Positions 7,942 through 12,492 of a stretch of 12,492 nucleotides of DNA are shown piece after piece. The position numbers and the translations under genes were made by a program. Origin of the DNA: Chloroflexota bacterium (lineage in GTDB: Bacteria; Chloroflexota; Anaerolineae; B4-G1; SLSP01); contig JAKJAE010000051.1 in the NCBI GenBank assembly GCA_022707665.1, forward strand, positions 1 to 12,492, given 5' to 3'. The notes under the pieces were generated by a model. That model searched no databases. It was not told where the DNA came from and saw only the letters and a list, made by a program, of their open reading frames with translations. The first letter of the stretch is position 1. Each line of letters starts with the position of its first letter.

Positions 7942-8133
7942 GCGTCGCGAGAGAGGCTTTTGGCCCCCGCCCGGGCGCAGATCATAGGCGTCTTCAGATC
8001 GGGGGATCTGGGGCGCCGGCAGTGCGGACGCCAGCGCCATGAGTTGCTCTGCCAGCACGCCAATCTCCTCTGTCCACAGGACGCCGCGATGCTCAGCAAA
8101 CAGCGCGAGTACTTTCTGATGCGAGGAGTTCAT
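7642..8133 (-). CDS. Doubtful small minus-strand reading frame downstream of PFK
   Basis: From an ATG at 8133 the frame runs 163 codons to a stop at 7642. Only its first 64 codons or so lie outside the PFK gene; the remainder is antisense to PFK and looks like chance. The unique part (MNSSHQKVLALFAEHRGVLW, then EEIGVLAEQLMALASAL) has the heptad look of a real helical protein, and a G-rich run (AGGGGGG, 8150-8144) stands ten bases before the ATG. I do not recognise the family. It may be the 5' remnant of a gene cut off by the rearrangement that placed PFK here, or nothing at all. An alternative TTG start at 8163 adds ten residues. Confidence 0.2.
   Translation of the reverse strand: MNSSHQKVLALFAEHRGVLWTEEIGVLAEQLMALASALPAPQIPRSEDAYDLRPGGGQKPLSRRLLQWPGQRHDLGNGAEIQPALRLGTLQCRVRQPRQILEVVIFHPPRLEAHKDARRLGLAGLTHQEVDATRRKPCSLDAVERGGVAALLHMAQHGLAHVE
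7987..8017 (+). terminator. Candidate stem-loop 3' of the PFK gene
   Basis: CAGATC (7995-8000) and GATCTG (8005-8010) form a perfect stem over a GGGG loop. It extends with U-G and C-G pairs (7992-7994 with 8011-8013) and, past one bulged base (7991), with GGCG/CGCC (7987-7990 with 8014-8017), about 13 pairs in all, starting 45 bp after the PFK stop. No U-tract follows, so it may be a transcript 3' stabiliser or a Rho-associated end rather than a classical terminator. Confidence 0.35.
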
Positions 8134-8181
8134 GGTCGTGAGTCCCCCCTGTTGAGCATACAATGATCGGCGCTGGCGCCT

Positions 8182-8229
8182 TGGACAGAATCATACATAA
8201 CCACTGATTCTTATGTATGATTTTGTCCA
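8182..8229. repeat. 48-bp near-perfect palindrome (19-bp arms)
   Basis: Arm 8182-8200 (TGGACAGAATCATACATAA) and arm 8211-8229 (TTATGTATGATTTTGTCCA) are inverted copies with one mismatch (G8188 versus T8223, a G-U pair in RNA) around a 10-nt loop. The arms are much more AT-rich than the surroundings. No T-tract follows on either strand and no obvious target duplication flanks the element. Candidates are a miniature mobile element end, a regulator binding site for the promoter 45 bp downstream, or a replication/recombination hairpin. Confidence 0.7.
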
Positions 8230-8274
8230 GACCTGCATTTTGGCAAGTCCCCCTCGACATGCCCACGCCGCTGT

Positions 8275-8303
8275 TTGCCCTCGTCGCAATATCCACCTAT
8301 ACT
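8275..8303 (+). promoter_or_regulatory. Sigma70-type promoter of the restriction remnant/mrr region
   Basis: TTGCCC (8275-8280) and TATACT (8298-8303) are spaced by exactly 17 bp. Transcription would begin near 8310, leaving about 65 nt before the remnant reading frame at 8376 and about 300 nt before mrr. No comparable promoter is seen between 8519 and 8611, so mrr and the gene after it may depend on this one. Confidence 0.55.
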
Positions 8304-8375
8304 GAGTTGTACGCGTGCAACAAAACCGCCTAGCACAGGATGTCTCGTCTTATCACCATCGGGCGAGGAGGCAGA

Positions 8376-8519
8376 ATGACCGTTCCGCAGCAGGTGCTCG
8401 ACCTGATCCAGCGTTTCACCGACAACCGCGCCGCCTACCACTCCGGCCTCTACAACGAGGCCCAACTACGCCAGGAGTTCCTTGACGCACTCCTTGTGGC
8501 GATCGACCGGCGGTTGTAA
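8376..8519 (+). pseudogene. N-terminal remnant of an Eco57I-type (type IIG) restriction-methylase
   Basis: A 47-residue frame starts at an ATG preceded by GAGGAGG (8365-8371, spacing 4). Its sequence PQQVLDLIQRFTDNRAAYHS followed by YNEAQLRQEFLDAL is the standard opening of large Eco57I-like restriction-modification methylases, which typically begin with (I/L)xxLIxRFxxNRxxYxSGxYNExQLRxEFIDPFFxALGWDV. The match ends at EFLDALL; the expected GWDV block and the rest of a protein of about 1000 residues are absent in every frame downstream, and a stop follows at 8517-8519. Family recognition is from memory of the motif. Promoter, ribosome site and first exon-like block survive while the enzyme is gone, so this is a deletion relic that may still be translated as a short leader ahead of mrr. 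Confidence 0.65.
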
Positions 8520-8611
8520 GTAGTTGGGTCACAGTCCGTCGCTTGTAGGGAGCCAAGAGCTCGATTCCACATGAATGCTAATCCGTCGACCGCGTTGTAG
8601 GGGGTGATTCG

Positions 8612-9520
8612 ATGCCCGTGCCAACTTATGACAAATTCATCGATCCCATATTGCGCTATCTGGCGCTACATCCTGAGGGTGTGCTTGCGCGCGACGCCCA
8701 CGAAGCTGCTGCGGTGGCACTCGGTCTATCTACTGCCGATCGTGCCGAGTTGCTTCCCAGCGGAGGCCAGGCTGTCTATAAGAACCGCGCTGGATGGGCA
8801 CACGACCGGCTGAAGCGGGCAGGGTATTCAGCCAGCCCGAGGCGAGGCGTCTGGAAGCTTACACCTGCGGGCGCCAGCTTCGTGCAGAATCATCCACAAC
8901 CGCTGTCGGATGACGAGGTTGGTGAGATTGCTTCTGGCAACATTGGCGTCCGGCTCCGGTCACAGTTGGGCACTACCGCGAATGTGACGTCGTCGATACC
9001 TCGTGAGAGTTCCGAGAGCCCCGATGATCGACTGGAGCAGGCATTGCAGGAGATGCGACACTCGGTCGCGGCGGAGATCCTCGAGCGCCTGGCTCAGGTC
9101 CCTCCTCAGGACTTCGAATCGATTGTGCTGGATCTGCTGCACAAGATGGGCTATGGGACCAGCCGCGACGATCTCCAGCGAGTAGGCGGGGCTGGCGACG
9201 GCGGTATCGATGGTATCATCTCATTGGATCGGTTAGGGCTTGAGAAGGTTTATGTGCAGGCTAAGCGCTGGCAGGGAGTTGTCGGTCGCCCGGTCGTCCA
9301 GGGTTTCTATGGAGCGCTTGCCGGACAACGTGCGAACAAAGGAGTGTTCATCACGACATCGACGTTCACGCCGCAGGCATTCGAGTTTGCCGGATCGGTG
9401 GAGCGGGTGGTGTTGGTGGATGGCGCGAGGCTCGCCGAGCTGATGATCGATTTCGAGGTTGGTGTCGCCTCGCGCCTTGTTCGTGTTCCAAAGGTCGATA
9501 CAGACTACTTTGAGGCGTAG
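8612..9520 (+). CDS. mrr: Mrr-family restriction endonuclease
   Basis: This 302-residue protein matches the length of E. coli Mrr (about 304). The N-terminal part (1-95) is the Mrr_N winged-helix DNA-binding domain, with MPVPTYDKFIDPILRYL and the tract WAHDRLKRAGY, then LTPAG. After a variable linker (95-150) comes the PD-(D/E)xK nuclease: FESIVLDLLHKMGY (168-181), AGDGGIDGII (194-203, metal ligand D200) and VYVQAKRW with Q216 and K218 (213-220), then FITTSTFTPQAFEFA (246-260). All catalytic residues are present. Family members cleave modified (methylated) foreign DNA and act in the cytoplasm; the modification recognised here is unknown. The start has GGTGA five bases upstream within GGGGGTGA. 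It follows the methylase remnant by 92 bp and precedes a gene of unknown function by 31 bp, probably co-transcribed. Confidence 0.92.
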   Translation: MPVPTYDKFIDPILRYLALHPEGVLARDAHEAAAVALGLSTADRAELLPSGGQAVYKNRAGWAHDRLKRAGYSASPRRGVWKLTPAGASFVQNHPQPLSDDEVGEIASGNIGVRLRSQLGTTANVTSSIPRESSESPDDRLEQALQEMRHSVAAEILERLAQVPPQDFESIVLDLLHKMGYGTSRDDLQRVGGAGDGGIDGIISLDRLGLEKVYVQAKRWQGVVGRPVVQGFYGALAGQRANKGVFITTSTFTPQAFEFAGSVERVVLVDGARLAELMIDFEVGVASRLVRVPKVDTDYFEA

Positions 9521-9551
9521 GCAACCTTGCTGGTGAGGGGTCTGAGGTTTG

Positions 9552-10004
9552 ATGGCCGACTTCATGCTCTATTGGATCCCGGGGACGTTCGATACGCTGC
9601 TCCGCTCGGGCCGTCCGCTCGATCATCTGGGGAGCAACCACTTCCACCGGGTGCGCTCGGGTGACACGGTCTGGATCGTGACGGTGCGTTCCAGCAGCCT
9701 GCGCCTGGTGGGGAGGCTGTGCGTGGAGCTGGTGGTCGATACGGCAGAGGCACGGCAGATCCTTGGGACTGACGATCTGTGGGCCGCGGGTTACCAGGCG
9801 ATCGCCCTGTCGGGGACGGAGGCGCCTCTACGGGAGCTGCCCCTTGACTCGGTCGCTTCCTTGCTGCGCTTTATGAGCCCGACTGGCCAGGACCGGCTGG
9901 CTATCTCGGATGGTTATGTCCCGGCCCAACAGCTTCAGACGATGCGCCGGCTGACTGCTGAATCGGCGACGTTGCTCCAGAATATCTGGGTATTGCCGGG
10001 CTAG
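9552..10004 (+). CDS. Uncharacterised 150-residue protein downstream of mrr (possible PUA/EVE-like fold)
   Basis: I do not recognise a named family. The protein begins MADFMLYWIPGTFDTLLRSG and has a compact mixed alpha/beta look: GSNHFHRVRSGDTVWIVTV (27-45), LRLVGRLCVELVV (50-62), then TDDLWAAGYQAIAL (73-86) and a C-terminal helix QQLQTMRRLTAESATLL (126-142). The pattern of an early YWI, a basic segment leading to GDTVWI and then a barrel-like LRLVGRLCV resembles the layout of PUA/EVE domains, which flip and read modified bases; this is a layout resemblance only. The ATG at 9552 is chosen because GAGG (9544-9547) lies four bases upstream; an in-frame TTG at 9549 is less likely. Its closeness to mrr suggests a shared transcript and perhaps a role in sensing modified DNA. 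Confidence 0.75.
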   Translation: MADFMLYWIPGTFDTLLRSGRPLDHLGSNHFHRVRSGDTVWIVTVRSSSLRLVGRLCVELVVDTAEARQILGTDDLWAAGYQAIALSGTEAPLRELPLDSVASLLRFMSPTGQDRLAISDGYVPAQQLQTMRRLTAESATLLQNIWVLPG

Positions 10005-10029
10005 CTGTGCACGATCAGCGCTGCCCGGT

Positions 10030-10353
10030 TCAGCTCAACACAGTCATGCGCGGCAAAGGCCGCAGCAATCGCGGGACCGGCCGGACAAAAAGCTTCTCAA
10101 GATCGGCGTTCCGGATGTTGCCGACAGAGATCAACAGGAGCTTGTATGGCTGATGGGCCAGCAGGAATGAGCTGACAAAATCAGCATCTTTCATGATAAC
10201 AATGCGCTGCTCACGCGCGGAAATCTCGCAGAGCTCCGCGTCGGTCGACCGGTTGCCGTTGGGTAGGTCAAGCGTATGTACCGCATCGTGGTCGGCATCG
10301 CGCAGACGATATGCCAGCCGTCGAGGTAGCTGCGCATCAACCAGGAAGTTCAT
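10030..10353 (-). CDS. DUF5615 PIN-like toxin
   Basis: This 107-residue protein matches the DUF5615 family, a PIN-like (Mut7-C/VapC45-like) nuclease fold paired with DUF433 antitoxins. MNFLVDAQLP (D6) opens the domain, STDAEL (37-42) gives a second acidic site and IVIMKDADFVSSF (51-63) with D56 and D58 a third. These acidic residues are where PIN nucleases bind metal to cut RNA. The ATG overlaps the antitoxin stop by four bases (ATGA), showing translational coupling. The length is normal and no damage is seen. Its RNA target is unknown. It converges on the mrr-downstream gene with only 25 bp between stops. Confidence 0.85.
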   Translation of the reverse strand: MNFLVDAQLPRRLAYRLRDADHDAVHTLDLPNGNRSTDAELCEISAREQRIVIMKDADFVSSFLLAHQPYKLLLISVGNIRNADLEKLFVRPVPRLLRPLPRMTVLS

Positions 10354-10583
10354 GCGACGACGGGTTCCATACGCTTGACCTGGCTCAACCGCGTGGCAAA
10401 CGCCAGAACCGCGAGCAGGTCTTCACGCTCCAGATCCTCGTAGTCGGCGAGGATTTCATCAATCGTCATCCCCGCACTCATCAGCTCGAGCATACTCTCA
10501 ACGGGATAGCGCAAGCCACGGATGACGGGCTTGCCGTGGCAAATCCCCGGGTCAATCTCGATGCGATCAAGCAGGATACTCAT
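10350..10583 (-). CDS. DUF433 antitoxin
   Basis: This 77-residue protein is a clear DUF433 member: DRIEIDPGICHGKPVIRGLR (6-25) followed by YPVESMLELMSAGMTIDEIL (26-45) and the helix EREDLLAVLAFAT (52-64). The fold is a small helix-turn-helix that binds the partner toxin and usually its own promoter. I chose the ATG at 10583 over an in-frame ATG at 10625 because conserved sequence begins at MSILLDRIEI; the ribosome site before it (AAAGG with a long spacer) is weak. It is the first gene of the pair, overlapping the DUF5615 toxin by 4 bp, and lies 64 bp behind a TATAAT box. Confidence 0.88.
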   Translation of the reverse strand: MSILLDRIEIDPGICHGKPVIRGLRYPVESMLELMSAGMTIDEILADYEDLEREDLLAVLAFATRLSQVKRMEPVVA

Positions 10584-10646
10584 TACCGTTACTACCTTTC
10601 CGCGTGGCGACCATTTGCCTGTCATAGCAGGCTGCGACCTGAACCG

Positions 10647-10674
10647 ATTATAGCTGACACGGGCCGTGTGTGGA
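10647..10674 (-). promoter_or_regulatory. Promoter of the DUF433/DUF5615 operon
   Basis: On the minus strand a perfect -10 (TATAAT, 10652-10647) is preceded at 16 bp by TCCACA (10674-10669), which matches four of six consensus -35 bases. Transcription would start near 10640, about 57 nt before the antitoxin ATG. It lies in the gap after the aldo/keto reductase stop at 10719. Confidence 0.5.
10657..10669. promoter_or_regulatory. 13-bp palindrome in the promoter spacer (putative operator)
   Basis: ACACGG-G-CCGTGT is a perfect 6+6 palindrome around one base, lying between the -35 and -10 of the toxin-antitoxin promoter. A repressor bound here would block RNA polymerase, matching the autoregulation usual for such modules. 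No second copy is visible in the window. Confidence 0.4.
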
Positions 10675-10718
10675 CTATGATCCTGCTACGAGCAGGCGTT
10701 TGCCCGTCAGAGTCACCC

Positions 10719-11663
10719 CTACGCCCCAGCCTCATCGAGGCGGGCCATCTGCGTCCCGCTCAGGGTTACCTCGAGCGCGCCCAAGTTCTCCGTCATCTGC
10801 GCGTCGTCGCTTGCCGCCATCAGCGGGATGATGGGGGAGGGTGCGCTCTGTATCATCCACGCGTAGATGACCTGGTTGGCCGTGGCGCCCGTTTCCCCGG
10901 CGACGGCGCGCAAGGCCACCAGTCGGGCGTCGCTGTCGGGCCCGAGGTACTGCCCCGGGAAGCCGCGGTCCGCACGCGTGTAGGCGCCGTTGAGGAGCGG
11001 CGAGTAGGCCAGGAGCGTCACTCCCTCGCTCGCGACGTAGTCCAGCAGGTCGTCGTTGGCGCTGATCTGGGCGCCGAAGGTGGCGCCGGGTTTGGGCCGC
11101 AGGTAGGTGTAGCGCTGCTGGATGCAGCAGTACTCCATCCATTCGTGGGCACGGCTGAGCAGGCGGGCCTTCTCCAGCCGCCAGGCGAGGAAGTTGCTGG
11201 CGCCGAGATAGCGGACCTTGCCGGTCCAGACCAGGCGGTCGAAGGCTTCGAGCGTCTCCTCAAGCGGGGTCGTGCGGTCGTCCACGTGGGCGTAGTAGAG
11301 GTCGATGACGTCGGTCTGCAGCCGCTGGAGGCTCTTTTCGCACTCGGTCACAATTTGCTCCGCCCGAAGGCCAGCCTCGACCCCCGGGTAGGCGAAGCCC
11401 ACCTTGCTGGCGACGAACATCCGGGCGCGGTTCGCGCGGTCGGCCATCCATTGGCCCAGGACGGTCTCGCTCTCGCCGCCCTTGAAGCCCTCGATCCAGT
11501 GGGAGTAGATGTTGGCGGTGTCGAAGAAGGTGCCGCCGGCGTCCGCGTAGCGGTCCATCAGATGGTAGGACTGATCCTTGCCGATGCGGTTGCCATAGTA
11601 GAGCACGCCCAGGCAGAGCGCGCTGACGTTCTCGCCGGTGTTCCCGAGGGGGAGTGTCTTCAT
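10719..11663 (-). CDS. Aldo/keto reductase
   Basis: This 314-residue NAD(P)H-dependent oxidoreductase has an (alpha/beta)8 barrel. The full catalytic tetrad is visible: D48 in FFDTANIY, Y53, K87 in VASKVGF and H126 in YYAHVDD. Other family marks are the opening LGNTGENVSALCLG (6-19), KVRYLGASNF (149-158) and LLAYSPLLNGAYTR (217-230). Compared with many relatives, the cofactor-binding C-terminal end (PSPIIPLMAASDDAQMTENL, 275-294) is conserved in position. The carbonyl or sugar substrate is not predictable. The ATG at 11663 is preferred over one 36 bp upstream because the fold starts at MKTLPLG and AGGAG (11672-11668) stands four bases before it. It lies 72 bp downstream of vapC on the same strand and may share its transcript. 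Confidence 0.92.
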   Translation of the reverse strand: MKTLPLGNTGENVSALCLGVLYYGNRIGKDQSYHLMDRYADAGGTFFDTANIYSHWIEGFKGGESETVLGQWMADRANRARMFVASKVGFAYPGVEAGLRAEQIVTECEKSLQRLQTDVIDLYYAHVDDRTTPLEETLEAFDRLVWTGKVRYLGASNFLAWRLEKARLLSRAHEWMEYCCIQQRYTYLRPKPGATFGAQISANDDLLDYVASEGVTLLAYSPLLNGAYTRADRGFPGQYLGPDSDARLVALRAVAGETGATANQVIYAWMIQSAPSPIIPLMAASDDAQMTENLGALEVTLSGTQMARLDEAGA

Positions 11664-11735
11664 AGGTCTCCTGTTATCTGCGCTATGCAGCCGTGGCACG
11701 CAGGACTCCGGTATTCATTCCTGACGTCGCAGCGG

Positions 11736-12140
11736 CTAGTGGACTACGTTCAAGCCCATATGGGCCTCGAACGGGTCGAAGTCCCGGTCGTTGTGGAGCA
11801 GTGTCATATTATGGGCGATGGCAAACGTTGCAATCAGACAGTCAATGGTCTTGCGGATCGTGATGCCCTGCCGCCGCAAGATCCGGTAGGCCTCGGCGCT
11901 TCTGAGCGCGAGCTCTACGCCTCCGATCGTATGGATGGGAAGGGTCAACAGCGCGTCTCTGGCTCGCTCAAACTCATCCTGTCGCTGAAATCCCTGGAGA
12001 ACTTCGCAGAGGACGATATCACCCAGACAGACAGCCTCGTGGCCCAGGGCCACATCCAGCCGGTCGGTCTGTGGCGTTACGACGCCGTTGAAGTAGTCGA
12101 TCCAGATTGATGTGTCAACCAGCATCATCGGCGTCGTCAT
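11736..12140 (-). CDS. vapC: VapC-type PIN-domain toxin
   Basis: This 134-residue PIN-domain ribonuclease has all four acidic positions: D9 in MLVDTSIWIDYF, E46 in LCEVLQGF, D100 in KTIDCLIATFA and D118 in LLHNDRDFDPF. The length is typical of VapC. Such toxins cut tRNA or rRNA when their antitoxin is degraded; the target here is unknown. The ATG at 12140 overlaps the vapB end by 26 bp; ATGs at 12128 and 12125 are alternatives, since family members often begin right at MLVDTS. No strong ribosome site precedes any of the three, in line with coupled translation from vapB. No disabling change is seen. Confidence 0.92.
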   Translation of the reverse strand: MTTPMMLVDTSIWIDYFNGVVTPQTDRLDVALGHEAVCLGDIVLCEVLQGFQRQDEFERARDALLTLPIHTIGGVELALRSAEAYRILRRQGITIRKTIDCLIATFAIAHNMTLLHNDRDFDPFEAHMGLNVVH

Positions 12141-12339
12141 CCGTTCTCAGGGTGTCGAGATCACCTTCCCAATGGAGCTGTCCCCGCAGCTCGCGGATGC
12201 GCTCCTGTCGTTTGAGCGAGGTGAGCACGCGCAAGGCCTCTTCGATGACAGCCCGTTTGGTTTTGAGCCCGGTGAGCTCCAGTGCCTCCTGGACCAGATC
12301 CTGATCCAGGACGACGTTCGTGCGTATTGTCTCGGCCAT
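12115..12339 (-). CDS. vapB: VapB-type antitoxin
   Basis: This 74-residue protein has the VapB (ribbon-helix-helix) pattern TIRTNVVLDQDLVQEALELT (4-23), then KTKRAVIEEALRVL (26-39): a short DNA-binding strand followed by two helices. An acidic tail (GDLDTLRTDDDADD, 59-72) would wrap the VapC active site. The ATG at 12339 is chosen over an in-frame ATG at 12378 because AGGGAGGGG ends two bases before it and the conserved domain starts there. It is the first gene of the operon and overlaps vapC by 26 bp, so both are made together. Confidence 0.9.
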   Translation of the reverse strand: MAETIRTNVVLDQDLVQEALELTGLKTKRAVIEEALRVLTSLKRQERIRELRGQLHWEGDLDTLRTDDDADDAG

Positions 12340-12358
12340 CGCCCCTCCCTGGACCGCA

Positions 12359-12389
12359 ATGTGTATAGTGTAGCACATCCATGTGTATA
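12359..12389. promoter_or_regulatory. Direct repeats at the vapBC promoter (putative operator)
   Basis: The 9-bp word ATGTGTATA occurs at 12359-12367 and 12381-12389, with centres 22 bp apart, about two helical turns. One copy touches the -10 box and the other fills the promoter spacer up to the -35. Ribbon-helix-helix antitoxins bind repeated short sites of this sort, so this is the likely VapB/VapBC operator. Confidence 0.45.
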
Positions 12390-12395
12390 CGGCAA
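12367..12395 (-). promoter_or_regulatory. vapBC promoter
   Basis: On the minus strand TTGCCG (12395-12390) and TACACT (12372-12367) are separated by 17 bp. Transcription would begin near 12360, about 20 nt before the vapB start at 12339, giving a very short leader. Confidence 0.6.
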
Positions 12396-12420
12396 CGACC
12401 GGTGTGCCGTTGGGTGCATT

Positions 12421-12492
12421 TCAGGATGGGGGCAGACAGCCTGCTCCTTCAGCCCCTGACGCACGCTCGCGGCCTTTGCGCAGCATCTCCGC
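12421..12492 (-). CDS. Possible C-terminal end of a gene entering from the right
   Basis: A minus-strand frame is open from the right edge and stops at 12421, reading AEMLRKGRERASGAEGAGCL and a short PPS end. The charged helix followed by a disordered tail is plausible for a protein C-terminus, and the stop lies just before the vapB promoter. Another minus frame is also open through this segment, so the choice rests on plausibility only. The product cannot be named from 23 residues. Confidence 0.25.
   Translation of the reverse strand, partial: AEMLRKGRERASGAEGAGCLPPS

Larger units (their letters stand above)
7942..8375. other. 434-bp gap between PFK and the restriction remnant
   Basis: No confident gene lies here. 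The stretch holds a hairpin at 7987-8017, the unique part of a doubtful minus-strand frame up to 8133, a long AT-richer palindrome at 8182-8229 and a good plus-strand promoter at 8275-8303. The segment from about 8180 to 8310 is noticeably more AT-rich than the flanking genes, which fits a regulatory region or inserted DNA. I see no tRNA, small-RNA or CRISPR signature. Confidence 0.6.

Noticed and set aside
7968..7977. CGCCCGGGCG palindrome right after the PFK gene as a terminator
   Set aside because: Only 10 bp with no loop and no U-tract; the hairpin at 7987-8017 is the better candidate.
10583..10625. Upstream start (ATG at 10625) for the DUF433 antitoxin
   Set aside because: The added 14 residues are not part of the family and would run from close to the likely transcription start; conserved sequence begins at 10583.
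10311..12110. A 599-codon plus-strand open frame antisense to the DUF433 gene, the aldo/keto reductase and vapC
   Set aside because: It mirrors three genes with clear families and active-site motifs, its translation is low-complexity and matches nothing, and GC-rich coding DNA often leaves an antisense frame open.

Overview
This is a GC-rich bacterial window, and the gene set suggests a Chloroflexota-type (Anaerolineae/Caldilineae-like) chromosome. The pointers are a eukaryotic-style fused phosphofructokinase, a GH36 glycosidase, several VapBC-like toxin-antitoxin pairs and palindromic repeats filling the gaps. The phylum is an inference from gene content; there is no rRNA or other marker here.

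Layout, left to right. (1) 1-551: the C-terminal end of a large serine recombinase, running in from outside the window, with a perfect 12-bp inverted repeat inside its coding tail. (2) 541-2085: an FGGY sugar kinase (+). (3) 2086-2268: a convergent gap filled by two 76-bp copies of a palindromic repeat. (4) 5559-2269 (minus): a probable operon of a GNAT acetyltransferase cut off in its second domain, a metallo-beta-lactamase-fold fragment lacking its N-terminal metal motif, and an intact GH36 alpha-galactosidase-type enzyme. (5) 5710-7941: a 743-residue tandem-fused 6-phosphofructokinase strikingly like animal PFK. (6) 7942-8611: a mostly non-coding stretch with a 13-bp hairpin, a 19-bp-arm palindrome, a good sigma70-type promoter and a 47-residue remnant of an Eco57I-type (type IIG) restriction-methylase N-terminus. 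(7) 8612-10004: an intact Mrr-type restriction endonuclease followed 31 bp later by a 150-residue protein of unrecognised family with PUA/EVE-like traits. (8) 10030-10583 (minus): a DUF433/DUF5615 toxin-antitoxin pair whose promoter carries a 13-bp palindrome. (9) 10719-11663 (minus): an aldo/keto reductase. (10) 11736-12339 (minus): a VapBC pair with a near-consensus promoter and two 9-bp direct repeats. (11) 12421-12492: possibly the last codons of another minus-strand gene.

How it fits together. The left half is carbohydrate metabolism: GH36 would release a galactosyl-type sugar, the FGGY kinase would phosphorylate a sugar or polyol, and PFK commits to glycolysis. The right half looks like a small defence/accessory zone with a decayed restriction-modification gene, a type IV-like restriction enzyme, an unknown partner and two toxin-antitoxin modules. 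The recombinase at the left edge and the truncated genes suggest past insertion and deletion. The observations most worth following are the animal-like fused PFK, the R-M remnant with a live-looking promoter in front of mrr, the unknown mrr neighbour, and the alternative-fold repeat between the convergent genes.
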